Source of the DNA: Planococcus citri
Lineage: Eukaryota > Arthropoda > Insecta > Hemiptera > Pseudococcidae
DNA: 64,000 bases
Direction: 5' to 3'
Assembly (NCBI RefSeq): GCF_950023065.1
Contig: NC_088679.1
Span: 57,164,001-57,228,000 of the forward strand
Positions 11,420 to 23,692 of the stretch are shown one piece after another. Position 1 is the stretch's first letter, and every line of letters starts with the position of its first letter. The notes beneath the pieces were generated by a model that made no database searches, had not been told where the DNA came from, and saw nothing but the letters and a program-made list of their open reading frames with translations. The position numbers and the translations under genes were made by a program.

Positions 11420-11623
11420 CTATTCAGAGGTACTCGAGTGGTAATTCTGACAATGTTACAACCGAAAATTCTAAATGAGCTTCACCAAACCCATCTTGGT
11501 ATTTGCAAAATGAAACAACTTGCTCGTAAATATGTTTACTGGGAAGGTATCGACAAAGACATCGAGAGAGCAGTTTGTCAGTGTAAAAATTGCCAAAATG
11601 CTCAGCATTCGCCTCTGAAGTAG
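11420..11623 (+). pseudogene. Gypsy integrase zinc-binding (H2C2) domain fragment
   Basis: The frame reads GTRVVILTMLQPKILNELHQ, then THLGICKMKQLARKYVYW, then the CQCKNCQNAQ end. The histidines in ELHQTHLG and the cysteines in CQCKNC form the HHCC zinc site that precedes the integrase catalytic core in Ty3/gypsy elements. The YVYW.GID.DIE segment is characteristic. The frame stops at TAG 11621-11623 before the DD35E core. With the Gag piece just upstream this is one internally deleted gypsy copy on the plus strand. Confidence 0.82.
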
Positions 11624-11844
11624 TTATTAAACCATACTTCATTTCATTCCGTTTTTTCAATTAGTATTCAAAAGAATATAACATACCTCTAATTTTTTTT
11701 AGCATTTTTGACACAAAATCACGACTATCAAGTATCTGTGCAAAAATTTTTGATACTATGTTACTGATTTTTCAGTTCCCTTATAAGTAATAAATTTGAT
11801 ATTGATTCGATTGATAGAGTTATCCATTTTTCTGTTTAAAACAG

Positions 11845-11942
11845 CCCAAAGCACTCTCAGGGCTACTCAATCAAGACAGAACTGTCCGTTTGAATACTTC
11901 CAGCTTTCAGGTTCGAGCTGACATGTTGCCAAAATTCTACAA
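11845..11942 (+). CDS. Isolated exon-like segment
   Basis: A 98-bp stretch lies between an AAACAG acceptor and a GTAAGT donor. It is open in one frame (PKALSGLLNQDRTVRL, then VRADMLPKFY). The splice sites are good and the base composition is more balanced than the flanks. No neighbouring exon was linked and the family is not recognised. Confidence 0.25.
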
Positions 11943-14095
11943 GTAAGTACATATGGTAAGATAAAATCAACATAATAAGTGCCAAACGTTCACTCTCACG
12001 TGCTCCTTTTGTGCCAAAAAAAAAAAAAAAAAAAAAAAAAAAAACAGATCATCGTTCCTCGTTCCTGGTTGCTCTTTAGGGTATTACATCGAAGAAAATT
12101 TCAAATTTTCGATATTCTAATGCATTGTGGCAAACATCTTGAAGAAACCCACGTTTATTAAATCGATAATTCGTATTTATGCAAATTGCATCCGAGTATT
12201 TCTATCGTTATTTTATTTATTCTTTTTTTTTTTTAGCCTTTTCTGTCGGATTTAAAATGCCATACCACGAAATAACGTCAGTTTTAATAAGATTATCGAA
12301 GCTTTAAACACTGGCAATTTTTGCTCGGTCACGTTTTACGAAACGACGATGGGGTGAGTAATATGGGTATTCTGCCATATCGAGTTACCTTTTCTTGAAA
12401 AACATGGCACAAAGAAATTAACATACTTTCACCGTATAAATGCGCGATGCGGTGCCTATTCATTGTGCTCGTATCGTGTACGTAAATTACCGCGTAAACA
12501 AAAAAAAAGCTACGAAGAAAAAACCAAGCAGGAGAAAACTAATCTGGTTGTGTAATAGGTACGTGTAGACGTATACGAATGCTACGTAATTCGATGAGAC
12601 GAGAAATTCACCCCTTTTGCAGCTAATTTGATGTTTGTAAGAATTTTTTATATAAGTACGCAGCGTACATATACACGGTTCGAATAAACACGCTAATAAT
12701 TTATAATTTTTCTTTTTTTTTCTTCCTCTGTTGATACGGCATACGCAGTGGTAAAGGTAACGTAGAAGAGCGAGTATGTATGAATATGCCATTATTATAT
12801 CGAGAAGCTGAAAAACAAGACAAAGGCTGAGAAGAAAAGGTCGAGTCTTGTAACATTAACAATAACACACGTACACGCGGTGAAGAGGTTGAAATTTATA
12901 AAAATCGTCGACTCGAAAAATCTTATTGTATAATACGCTAAATAAGACGAAGAAAAGAATACCAACAGGGGAGGAGCAGAAGAAGGGAAACCCTCGAAAT
13001 GTACAATACGTCGAGGCGCACGTCTCTCTACAACATACCTCAGGACTTACTCCATCGCGTCGCCTTGTGTACATAATATCAAGAAAGAGAACAAAATAAA
13101 GGAGTAAAAAAATGCCTATATGAAAAGAACACACTGAATCAATAATATACCTAAAAAAAAGAAGAAAAAAAGTTGAAAAAAAAAGAATTAGCGATCGCGT
13201 ACACGTGTGTTAATCCCGCAGGGTCTTGCGGCTGGTTAGGGTTCATTTGGTATACGACAAAAACCATGGAGGAGGGCAGCGAGGAGGGGGTAGAGTAGCC
13301 AGCGATGACTGAAAGGGGTATATATGAGGGCCTATTGTTGCTTCTTGTAGCGTTCAAATTATGGGAACGAAAGGGTTACTTAGACGCTATTTGTCTGTTT
13401 GTTGTGATATGACAATTATTGACTTTAAAATTGTTATTTATTGCGCTTTTATCGAGAAATCTGTTCACACGGAGTGCTGCTGTGTCGTCTTTCAAATCGA
13501 ACGTGTGATGATGATGAGTGCTGTGAGCGGCAGAAAGAAGTATCGGTGACAGGACGGCCGGAAGGCGAGTAGAGGGGTGGTAAAAATACAAGCTTTTCGA
13601 GTTAGCCTGGGTAGTACGTGGTGTGTGGTTTGGCAGAATTAACCCTTTGTGTAAAAAAATTAACGTGTTTTTTTTCTCTTCGTCGTTTTACTTTACTTCA
13701 ATTGAAGTAATTTAAAACTGGCTTCGGAGATGATTTTTACGACTTTGGGCTTTATTATGTAGCCTAAAGGATGCCCAGAGCGGTATAATCACGGTGTTTA
13801 GTGAAGATGTTGATCTAGATTGAACCACAAACCCTTCTCGGCTCGTCGGACCGGCGAAGTCTTAATTTTCCAAGTTGTTTTTATAGCTCGACTTTTATTA
13901 GCATTTTAAACGCTGATTTTAAAACGATCAACGTAGTAATACGAGTTTTGGAAATTAAGGATGATTCAACGGTTTTTTTTTTTTTTTGGTCTTTGGATGT
14001 TGGGTGTTGTTGATGTAGTTTTTTTTTTTTTTTTAAGGGTGAGAATGGCAATGAGAGTACGTCAATTTCACTGAAAATTTTTCGAAAGCTTCCTG
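11943..14095. other. Non-coding stretch, host-like
   Basis: A 29-base A run lies near 12,017, and poly-T runs lie near 13,970 and 14,020. The sequence between 12,240 and 13,620 has more CG and fewer homopolymers than the transposon-rich parts. No repeat ends, RNA genes or convincing exons were found. Confidence 0.45.
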
Positions 14096-14599
14096 CAGGG
14101 TGTCTAGTGAGTGGATGTCAAAATTTCGGATTTGGATATGTAAGAGTATAACCAGGTACGACTTAAAAAAAACATAATAAGGACAAGTTGACTATCTTCA
14201 AAATTTAAGGGGCAATTGAGCTTTGAAAAAAAAATGAGAAAAACGTGTTTTCGACCTTCGAAATGGGTAGTACTTGGGAAAATATACAAATTTTGTTGTT
14301 ATGAATTTTTGCCCAACTTTGATATTGAAGGGGTCAAAAATATTATAAAAGAACACATAATGAAAGATACAAATATTTCTGGCCCTTTTAATTTAAAAGT
14401 TGGGCAAAAATTCATAATGGCAAAATTTCCTAATTTCTCAAAGTGCTACCCATTTCCAAGGTGAAAAAACGTTTTTCTCTATTTTTTTTCAAAGCTCGGT
14501 TGGCCCCTAAAATTTTGAAGATAGGCAACTTTTCCGGATATGTAACATTTTATTCAAGTGGTACCCAAATTTGAAGTTCCAACATCACCAGACACCCTG
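14096..14599. repeat. Foldback element, about 500 bp
   Basis: Both ends are CAGGGTGTCT.GTGA in inverted orientation. The arms stay complementary with mismatches through a GACTATCTTCAAAATTT.AGGGG block and an ATGAATTTTTGCCCAACTTT block. A centre of about 30 bp lies near 14,350. No target duplication is evident and there is no ORF of interest. Confidence 0.8.
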
Positions 14600-14727
14600 C
14601 ATTGAAGACCTATTAAGAAATAGGTAATTGAATTCAAGTTGACCAATTCGTAGTTCATGAAAAGCTTATTTTCTTTTGGAAAAATGAAGAGCGTCTTCGT
14701 CATTTTCTGAAAAAAATAAAATTTTAT

Positions 14728-15756
14728 TGGGGGGGGGGGTTCAATTTTTTGAAAATTTTTAAACCACCATTTTGAACCCACCCCTTTGAGCTCCACTAAA
14801 AAGCTTTTTACAGTTTATTAGCATCCGAAAGACCTCCATTCTATCAAATTTTCAGCTCAATAAAATTTTACGCTGGTACTCAAAAATCCAATTTTCCAAT
14901 TTTTCGTAATTTCGATATTTTGGGAACCCCTGGAAAACTAGGAACCTGCGATTTGCGCCAAACGTAACGTCTTGAGGTATACATATATTCAATTATCTAG
15001 ATGAAAAAGTTGAATTGAGCTCCCTGTATATTCGTAATTTTGAACCCCTTTTTTTAGAGCACCCCATTTTAGGCACCCCTAAAAAAAAAGCGTTTATGCA
15101 TATTTTTTCAAATAAATCAAACAATTTGCATTTGAAACACACCAGCGAGAGCTCGGTAATTTATCATTTGATTTTACCTGTAACTTTCAAAATTGAGCTT
15201 TTTTGGGTCAAATTCTGACATTTTTACTTCGTTGAAATCGTGAAAACGTTATTTTCACAGCTTTTCGAAGAGTTAAATCCCAGAATTTGACCCAAAATAG
15301 CTCAATTTTGAAAGTTACAGGAAAAATCGTATGAAAAATTATCGAATACTTGCTAGTGTGTTACAAATGTAAATTCTTCGAATTATTTGAAAAAATATAC
15401 ATAAACGCCTTTTTTAGGGGTTCCTAAAGTGGAGGGCTCTAAAAAAGGGGTTCAAAATTACGAATATAAGGGGAGCATAATTGAACTTTTTCATTTAGAT
15501 AATCGATTATATACCTCAAAACGTTATAATTGGCGCAAATCGCAAGTTTCTAGTTTTCCAGGTGTTCTCAAAATATCGAAATTACGAAAAGTTGGAAAAT
15601 TGGATTTTTGAGTACCAGCGGAAAATTTTATTGAGCTGAAAATTTGGTAGAATGGAGGTCTTTCAGATACTAATAAACTGTAAAAAACTTTTTGGTTCAA
15701 AGGGGTAGGTTCAAAATGGTGGTTCCAAAATTTTCAAAAAATTAAAACCTCCCAAT
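14728..15756. repeat. Foldback element, about 1.0 kb
   Basis: Left arm 14,728-15,225 pairs with right arm 15,260-15,756 across a roughly 35-bp centre. Matching blocks include AAACTGTAAAAA.CTTTTT, GACCTCCATTCTA, TTGGAAAATTGGATTTTTGA, and TTTGACCCAAAA.AGCTCAAT near the centre. The arms are clearly diverged, so it is older than the 18.8-kb foldback. It immediately precedes an ORF with Harbinger-like features. Confidence 0.85.
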
Positions 15757-15760
15757 TTCT

Positions 15761-16009
15761 GCGCCCGGGGGACGAAAACGGGAAAATCACCTACTTGAAC
15801 TACATCTAAAATTAGTTCTATTCGGTAGTGATAAAGTTCCTCGGAACTCAATTAAAAAATATTTCGAAATAACAGTATTATTAGAGTACAGTGACTGGGA
15901 GTTTCAGAAAAAGTTTCGGATACCTCGCGATTTATTTTGGGAGATGGCGCGATGGCGGAAGAATATTCGAAAACTGATTCCTATCAAAAGATGTCAACAT
16001 TTCAACTAG
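15761..16009 (+). pseudogene. Possible PIF/Harbinger transposase N-terminal fragment
   Basis: A continuously open frame runs from the edge of the foldback to TAG 16007-16009. Its recognisable part is YFEITVLLEYSDWEFQKKFR, then IPRDLFWEMARW. Harbinger transposases start with an acidic D.EF...FRM.R..F..LL block that this resembles in spacing. The DDE catalytic domain is not found downstream. The upstream foldback may have inserted into the gene. A second possibility is that this is an unrelated protein with a similar aromatic pattern. Confidence 0.35.
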
Positions 16010-16371
16010 TACTGTTCATAACTGTATTCTAAGAGGAACCGCGTTTTTTAGCAATCTAAGTCATTATTTTATTAAATGGCCAACTTTCCAAGAAATGGAG
16101 GAAGAGGCACACATTCGAGAAGCCAGCAGTGGAATCCCATTCAATATCTTTCATTTCTAAAGATAGGTAAAATCGTCTGAAATTTTCAAATTTTCACGAA
16201 AATTAGTCACTTGTTCATTTCTTGACCAAAGGTCTAAGTTGTCTATTAAATCGAAAAAATGAAAAAGAAGGACCTTTCGATCAAAAAAAAATGAAAAAAA
16301 TTCCATCACATCAGGATTTTTCAAATTTTCAGAATTGACGACACTATTAGCTTATCACTGAAATTCTACAG

Positions 16372-16519
16372 GATTCCATCATCTCGCCCTTCTCTTTGAA
16401 AGAATACTTACCCATAAAACAGCGAAAAAATTATTGTACAGACAAAACTGCACTTAATAATGAAATGGTCCAGCGTCTGAGCAAGTTTCAGGACACCATT
16501 AATAGACAAATGACCCAAG
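16372..16519 (+). CDS. Isolated exon-like segment
   Basis: The acceptor TTCTACAG ends at 16,371 and the donor is GTAAAA at 16,520. One frame is open for the full 148 bp: DSIISPFSLKEYLPIKQ, then KTALNNEMVQRLSKFQ, then TINRQMTQ. The second half is predicted helical and polar. The family is unknown. It could belong with the Harbinger-like piece 360 bp upstream, but no in-phase join was established. Confidence 0.3.
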
Positions 16520-18088
16520 GTAAAATAATATTTTTCGCGACGCTTATAATAATTAAAAATAATAATAATAAAAAATAAAAAAAACGAAAGTACCAAGTAG
16601 AGCGAACGTTTAATCGTTGCACGTGTAAAATGATAAAATAACATTTACCTAGCGAAGTGCACGACTGTGTAATCCGCTGGATACTTTTATTCGCTATTTT
16701 CATTCAACAATTATTGCCATCGATTCACGTCTCGCGAATATTGAAGTATTATTTTAGTAGTTTTTCGAAAATAGTGGAGAAGAACGATGGCAGGGGAAAT
16801 GGGATTAGAGTGAATGTTCTATGAAGAGCTTTTCTATTCCTTCTGCGTACTTTACGACTAGATTGTTTTACGTAGAAATTAACAACTTGACTTTGTTTTA
16901 AAATTAATTTCAATTAATACGAGTGATTATGATGTTGAAATTAGGGTATAGTCCTTCGAAAAGTTCCTGGAACAAACCTCTTCACATGATACAGAGGGGG
17001 GGGGGGAGTGTGGCGTATTTTTTTCGCATCGTCGAAAGAAAAACTCGGAAAGAATCCAGCAGAAACGTAACTTCTTTCATAAATTTATTTAGATTTTGAT
17101 TTCGTCTGCATTGATGACCTCCCATGATATCTTTCGATTTCGAAAAATAACACCTTCGACATTTGAAAATCAAATTCAAACAATATGCTAGGTACGTTTA
17201 AACAAAACAAAAGCAGCAAAAAAAACTAAATAGTCAACGACTAGTCAGACGAGGGTAATCCCTTTCAAGTAGGATTATTCACCTCGATATGGAAATCAGT
17301 TGTTTCTATACACGTAAAATGTATCTTTTAGCATGTAGGTAGGTAGTCTATAGGTACAGAATAAAATCTACACCCTAAAAGCTACCCTACTCCAACAGGT
17401 GTGTGTTATTGCGAAATTATGCAGGTGTCCAGAAGATGCTTTTATCAATGCCAATAGTAGGCTATTATAACAATAGGGTCTATGTATGTATGTGTATAAG
17501 CATACGAAACGTATTTGCTGTATGTACACATACTAGAATAGAGTACCTATACTATGTATGAATATTATATAGGTGAAAAATTCTTTGTTACGTATTCGCG
17601 CCACTATAGCCTCCTAGACCCGTTTTCTATTCGGCTATCGACTGGCTTCATACTGTGTAAATTCAAAATAGGGAGATTGACGGCTGAAAAAACCCTTAGG
17701 GTGAGAATACAATAGCCATAAGTACCTGAAGAGGAAAAAAACATGTAATTTTTTAAAGGCGTTTAGGTGAAAATGTAGTTGAAAAATTGGACTGATTTGA
17801 GTACCTATACCGTGATGACGAAAGTTAGCGACCTTTCGATCTTTTGTACGAAATAATGAAAATATGTACTACAAATAAGAATGGTCTCGTCGTTTGATTG
17901 CAATACTGGTAGGTATAAATATGGGCCAATTTTTGTGATTATTAGCCCTTCGAAGTTTGATGCTATGAAAAGTGCAAAGGGCATCCACTACCCAGCACAT
18001 GACAATCGACCAAATCACAAAAAGTTCAGCTTTAAAAAAATGTTCAAGTTTGTATTCTTGTTTTGTTTGCAATGATACTTAGAATAAC
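16520..18088. other. Non-coding stretch, host-like
   Basis: There are no inverted termini or coding motifs. A short open frame at 17,881-18,075 has no recognisable content. Tracts such as the G run at 16,996 and the TGTATG-rich part near 17,480 are simple-sequence features. Confidence 0.4.
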
Positions 18089-18698
18089 TTGAAATTACAG
18101 AGTTGCATACCGCTGCGGGTCGGAGGATTTGGTAAAATCTTGTCAGAAGACTTACCTGTATTCCTATCATTAAACCCGAAAACCACAAAGTATCAGCTGG
18201 TATATTTATTATCGGAGACAGCAAATAATTTCACCGTAATTCCTGTCGGCTATATTGCTGACCCCGAAACCGTTGAAAAAACAAATTCCTGAATTGTTGA
18301 GCAATGGGATTTTAGCTGGGATGGTTCGAGGAATTTTGGTTGCCAGCGGTCATTTAAACCCCATTCTTCAAGCCCATGAAAACACATCATTCCAATGTTC
18401 AAGAACTTGGAAAATTTTTCATGGAATTATATATTATGAGACCGGGCATAGAAAGGGAGCACCGGATGGAAAAGGAGCAACCCTGAAACGAACGTGTGAT
18501 AGAATAGCGGCCCAGAATAAAGACATCTCTAATTTTTCCAAATTTTCAGCGACGATTATCGACCTGAAATTTAGAAAAAAAATGAAAATTGTATCTGTTA
18601 ATCCAAACAGCGATATTGATGGCAAAGATTCGAAATTATTTTCTCCAGCTATTTGTAAACATTTTTTAAACGAATTTAAAATCATCCTACTGGAATGA
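18089..18698 (+). pseudogene. Frameshifted fragment of an unnamed transposon-associated protein
   Basis: Two overlapping frames join near 18,275. The first gives LPVFLSLNPKTTKYQLVYLL and VIPVGYIADPETVEK. The second gives IPELLSNGILAGMVRGI and then YYETGHRKGAPDGKGATLKR and ISNFSKF, ending at 18,698. The block E.GH.KGAPDG.G...KRT.D is one I recall in many uncharacterised proteins of insects and cnidarians, where a preceding SD....QY.N segment suggests an RNase-H-like nuclease. I cannot name the family and this recollection needs a search. It ends 60 bp before the large foldback, which may have interrupted it. Confidence 0.45.
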
Positions 18699-19279
18699 CA
18701 GCAATTTTGTATTTTTTTGGTCAGGTACTACGACTTTTTTTCGAGAGATGAGGCGTCAATAGAGCGGGCAAATAGCGGTTTTAAAAAGGAAAAAATTGGC
18801 ACATCAATTTTTTCTTCGGGAATGTGTTCGGATGGACCCTCTGAACCACCAAAAAAAAGCCGACTCTCCTATCCCTGGAGGAAAATTTTTTAGGGGGCTG
18901 AAACCGGTTGCGATTCACGTTTTTTGCGTTTTACTCCGTAAATATTAGGTTTTTGAGAAAAACTACCATGACGAAAAATGTTCCCCTTTAAATTCTCGAC
19001 AATCTGATGCTACGCTCGATACCCATTGCTCAAGGGGGGTGTCCAAAAAAAGGGGTGGAAAGAGTAGGTGTTTCAAAAAAGGTCAGTCCAATAAATTAAT
19101 CAAAATTACCACTTAAAATCATTCGTTTTGGCTCAAATTTTTTTTACAAAGTCTACTCACCCAACTACTAATCAAACTATCATTGGTTTGTCTTCAACCC
19201 TCCTCGGGGGTTCGTGAGGGTTGCTTGATTTTTCAAGTAACACACTACTGAATCATATATTTGAAAAACAAATCTGGAC

Positions 19280-19822
19280 GTGCGATATATCGAATATCAT
19301 GTTTTCGAGGTCGCTGAATACGAATATGAACTCATTTTTTGCATACAACCCCTCAAAGCCCCTCTGTGCCCCAAAATGGGGGTAAAAATTTTGAAAAATC
19401 GTGAAAAGTCGAGTGATATATCGAATGGCACGTTTTCGAGGTCGCCGAGTGCGAATATGAACTTATTTTTTGGGTCCCACCCCCCAATGTCCCTCTGTGC
19501 CCCAAAATGAGGGTGAAAATTTTGAAAAATCGTGAAAAGTCGAGTGATATATCGAATTGCATGTTTTAAAAGTCGCTGAGCACGAATATGGACTTATTTT
19601 TTGGGCCCAACCCCGCACAGCTCCCAACTGCCCCAAAAAAAGGCCAAAATTTTGAAAAAATGTGAAAAGTCGAGTGACATATTGAATGGTATGTTTTCGA
19701 AATCGCTGAGTACGAATATGAACTTATTTTTTGCCTACAGCCCCTCAAAGCCCCTCTGTGCCTCAAAATGAGGGTCAAAATTTTGATAACTCGTGAAAAG
19801 TCGACTGATAAGTATATCGAAT
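19280..19822. repeat. Tandem units of about 125-130 bp in the left foldback arm
   Basis: Four units carry the same order: TGATATATCGAATGGCACGT, then TCG.CGAGT.CGAATATGAAC, then TTATTTTTTGGG, then CCCTCTGTGCCCCAAAATG, then GAAAAATCGTGAAAAGTCGA. The mirror set lies at 20,712-21,252, preceded by a further diverged unit. A GCTGAGCACGAATATG.A word also appears in another foldback at 44,882. Confidence 0.85.
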
Positions 19823-19933
19823 GGTAGATATGTTTTTTTTTTTTTTAAAACACGAACTACGAACTACTAATTTTCGATGTTTTCTTCCATCAAAAAAAAA
19901 TGATTTCATTTTGTTTTCGATTAGTAGCCAATA

Positions 19934-20384
19934 CAGTAGACTCCCGATTATGCGACCTAATCGGGGGTGTAAAGTGGGTCGGATATCAAAAAAGTCGGAT
20001 AATCCAAAATTGATGTTTTAAGCGTAAAAATGAAGTGCATGAGCTTGAGACGACAAGCTTTCATTCAGAAAATCAAGTTTTGGCTCAAAACAGGAACAAA
20101 GAATCGAAAAAATAACTAATAAACAAAAATAACATACTTTTGTACATAAAAGACAATGAAATACTGACTCAAATTATAATTTTTTGAGATAAGTTGGATC
20201 GATTTCAAGGAAAATAACACCGTTAGAATACAAAATGCTGAATCCTGCATTATTATTTACACTCCAAAATCAAAAATTAGATGTTTTTTGGATTATCCGA
20301 CCTTGGTGGGTCGGATAATGCGAAAAGTAAGTCGGATAAATTCGTACCGGATAACCTGAAAGTCGGATAATTGGGAGTCTACTG
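19934..20384. mobile_element. Pogo/Tigger-like MITE, 451 bp
   Basis: The termini CAGTAGACTCCCGATTAT and ATAATTGGGAGTCTACTG are flanked by TA at 19,932-19,933 and 20,385-20,386. The subterminal words GTCGGATAATCC and GGATTATCCGAC are characteristic of pogo-like binding sites. No ORF is present. It lies in the hinge of the large foldback, so it inserted after the foldback formed or was carried along as its centre. Confidence 0.82.
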
Positions 20385-22382
20385 TAAAAAATGAAATCGA
20401 AAACTTTACAGGAAAACAATCGAAATGAAAACACTGAGATAGACAAGAAGATTGACATCTTACCTACTAAAGACATTGAGGATAATTTGGTGGCGTTAGT
20501 AGGACGTTTGAATAGTAAAATGAGTGAAATAATAAAAATGAGTCTGTAGTCGTATTCAGCGATCTTGAAAACATACTATTCGACGTATTACACGTTTTGT
20601 GGTGACTTTTCGAATTTTTATCCTATTTAGGGGGCGTAAGGGGATTTTGAGGGATCGTAAGTAGAGCAGGAAAAAAGTGCATATTCCAGTTCAGTGTCTC
20701 GAAAACATACAAATCGATATATATCACTCGACTATTCACGAGTTATCAAAATTTTGACCCTCATTTTGAGGCACAGAGGGGCTTTGAGGGGCTGTAGGCA
20801 AAAAATAAGTTCATATTCGTACTCAGCGATTTCGAAAACATACCATTCAATATGTCACTCGACTTTTCACATTTTTTCAAAATTTTGGCCTTTTTTTGGG
20901 GCAGTTGGGAGCTGTGCGGGGTTGGGCCCAAAAAATAAGTCCATATTCGTGCTCAGCGACTTTTAAAACATGCAATTCGATATATCACTCGACTTTTCAC
21001 GATTTTTCAAAATTTTCACCCTCATTTTGGGGCACAGAGGGACATTGGGGGGTGGGACCCAAAAAATAAGTTCATATTCGCACTCGGCGACCTCGAAAAC
21101 GTGCCATTCGATATATCACTCGACTTTTCACGATTTTTCAAAATTTTTACCCCCATTTTGGGGCACAGAGGGGCTTTGAGGGGTTGTATGCAAAAAATGA
21201 GTTCATATTCGTATTCAGCGACCTCGAAAACATGATATTCGATATATCGCACGTCCAGATTTGTTTTTCAAATATATGATTCAGTAGTGTGTTACTTGAA
21301 AAATCAAGCAACCCTCACGAACCCCCGAGGAGGGTTGAAGACAAACCAATGATAGTTTGATTAGTAGTTGGGTGAGTAGACTTTGTAAAAAAAATTTGAG
21401 CCAAAACGAATGATTTTAAGTGGTAATTTTGATTAATTTATTGGACTGACCTTTTTTGAAACACCTACTCTTTCCACCCCTTTTTTTGGACACCCCCCTT
21501 GAGCAATGGGTATCGAGCGTAGCATCAGATTGTCGAGAATTTAAAGGGGAACATTTTTCGTCATGGTAGTTTTTCTCAAAAACCTAATATTTACGGAGTA
21601 AAACGCAAAAAACGTGAATCGCAACCGGTTTCAGCCCCCTAAAAAATTTTCCTCCAGGGATAGGAGAGTCGGCTTTTTTTTGGTGGTTCAGAGGGTCCAT
21701 CCGAACACATTCCCGAAGAAAAAATTGATGTGCCAATTTTTTCCTTTTTGCCGCTGCTTTTTTACGTTATTTTCCCGCTCTACAAGAGGAATATCAGAAA
21801 ATTTTCAAAATGGCTACCAAATGAAAATTTCAAATACATACCTGTGGTGGTGATTCTAATCAACTTTGCAGTGTAAACTTTTTTCATTTTATTTTTCATT
21901 TCACAGGACTATTCGCGTTTCGTGTCAAAATCATTGTTGCCACTCTCGATAATATATAAAAATCAGTTTGAAAACTTGCAATTGAAATTAAAAAAGTGAA
22001 AATATGGATTGAAAATTCTGAAAAAATTCTCAAAAATAATCTTTTCTTTACACAGAACAAATCAAAAAACTGCGATGTTTTTTGATATTTTCGAGACAAT
22101 AACTTTCAAAAACTGTGAGTAATTGCCACAAAATTATTGTAAAAAATTTCAACAAACCATTTTTTTCTATAATGCTGAAATGCGTCATCATTTTCTAGAT
22201 AGAAAATAAAAACAAATAGCACATCGAAGACCTACGCTATTTCTTATAAGTACAAATACGAGGAAATGAGTGGAAGAATTCACATCTAAAGCAAACAGAT
22301 GCGGTTCTGTTTCTTGCCTAAATAGAGAAAAACTTACGAAAATTTCATTTTTTAAAAAACATAATTTTGGCATAAGTAGTTA

Positions 22383-23502
22383 ATTGGGTAGTTCTACCAA
22401 TTTTACACTTTTTGCGTCCATGTAAAATTTCACTTACAGTATGCACATGAAAAGTAATGGTGAATGGTTTTGTCAATAAAAGTTGTCCCCATCTAACATT
22501 TTCAGGCACAACAATGAATTCAACCCCCTCCCCCCGGGCCGCAGACCCCCTTATATGATCAAAAGTTCCATCGTTATGGCTGTCTCACATCTTGTTTTTA
22601 AATAGTTACATAGCTGGTTAGCAAAGAGTGGTGTTGTTCTGCAATTTTGACATTCGTTTTTTTATTCCTGAAAACTACACACAAATTACAGTATGAACAC
22701 AATTCACTTCAGTGACACCTATATGCTGTGGAGTGACCTCAAACCTCTGTCTTCGAGTTTTTGTTCCCTCGGCGTGGTTAATTTTCAATGTATTCCCAAC
22801 AGCTCACTATTTACAAATTTTGGTGTTTGAAAATGGAAAAACTGTTTAGGCAGTTCACCAAATCTTGTCCACTGATAAAATACTGAATCCAACCACCTCT
22901 ATGCAGTATATAAACGTTATTCCATGAAAATATGGTTATTTATCTTTTGCCACTTCTTTCGTCATGGTTTCTTAGCTCCGCCATACACAAAAAGAGAAAA
23001 ACTGAGAAATGTTGAAAAATTATTATGTGGTGAGTACTGATACTACTTACACTAAAAAACACGAATTTAAACAATTTTACACTTATATTATCCCTACTTA
23101 ATGAAGTTTTATCCACCGTCATGGGGAATGACGTTTTTTCCTTCGCCATGGAATTTATACTTTTTTGACCAAGCCGGAGAAATTTTCACCTAGAAATCCT
23201 TAAAATTTGTGGTATATTCTCAATGCAAAAATTATTTGAGTTACTGAAACACTTTTCTTAATTTTGTAGGTGACCAGTTCTCTCAAAAAAGACCAGTTTT
23301 GATTCGAAATTTGCAGAAAAGTCCCACATTTTCAAATGGCTCTCCCCCCCTCCCCTGAGAGATATGAATTGGGCACAACACTATCAATGAAGTCTCGAGT
23401 GTATATATTAACCATTCCAACCAAAAAAAAATTCTCAAAACAATTTTTTTTTGGCGAGGAAACATACTGCAAAATTGTGTAAAATTGATAGAACTACCCA
23501 AT
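22383..23502. mobile_element. TA-flanked TIR element, about 1.1 kb
   Basis: The inverted ends ATTGGGTAGTTCTACCAATT and its near-complement (GATAGAACTACCCAAT) extend through GTGTAAAA. TA lies on both sides (22,381-22,382 and 23,503-23,504). This fits the Tc1/mariner superfamily. The inside is AT-rich with two C-runs and no coding remnant that could be recognised. Confidence 0.75.
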
Positions 23503-23644
23503 TACACTTGAAAATTTAAAGAAAAAAATCCCTGTGCCATATCATCTAAAAATGTTGAAAAAATGTAATTTTTGCTTACTATTGAACAGGATGCGGTGAT
23601 CACCAACTAATCTAATAATAGGTACTGTGTGTTTTGTTTTTCAG

Positions 23645-23692
23645 CACAACTTCTTGCACCCAGAACCAGGAGAAGTTCCAGGAGGAAACTAA
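23645..23692 (+). pseudogene. Terminal-exon copy of a repeated gene family
   Basis: After a GTTTTTCAG acceptor the frame reads HNFLHPEPGEVPGGN and stops at 23,690-23,692. The acceptor, the end of the intron (ATGCGGTGATCACC, then CTAATCTAAT) and the start of the exon are matched at 32,325-32,400, where the exon begins HSFLHPPD. The two sites are therefore copies of the same intron-exon junction. The function is unknown. Confidence 0.5.

Larger units (their letters stand above)
18760..21782. mobile_element. Large foldback element, 3 kb, near-identical arms
   Basis: Left arm 18,760-19,822 is the reverse complement of right arm 20,712-21,782 about a centre near 20,266. Over at least 231 bp (19,280-19,510 against 21,022-21,252) the conceptual translations of the two arms are identical, so identity is very high. 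The outermost bases are TAGAGCGGG and its complement. A CAA on each side (18,757-18,759 and 21,783-21,785) may be a 3-bp target duplication or chance. The inner parts of the arms are tandem units of about 125-130 bp; the right arm has one more diverged unit (20,540-20,700). This architecture resembles Foldback/Galileo-type elements. No transposase is encoded. Confidence 0.9.

Noticed and set aside
19280..21252. Identical 69- and 76-residue ORFs in the two foldback arms
   Set aside because: Identity comes from the inverted duplication, and the frames cross tandem repeat units. No evidence of coding.
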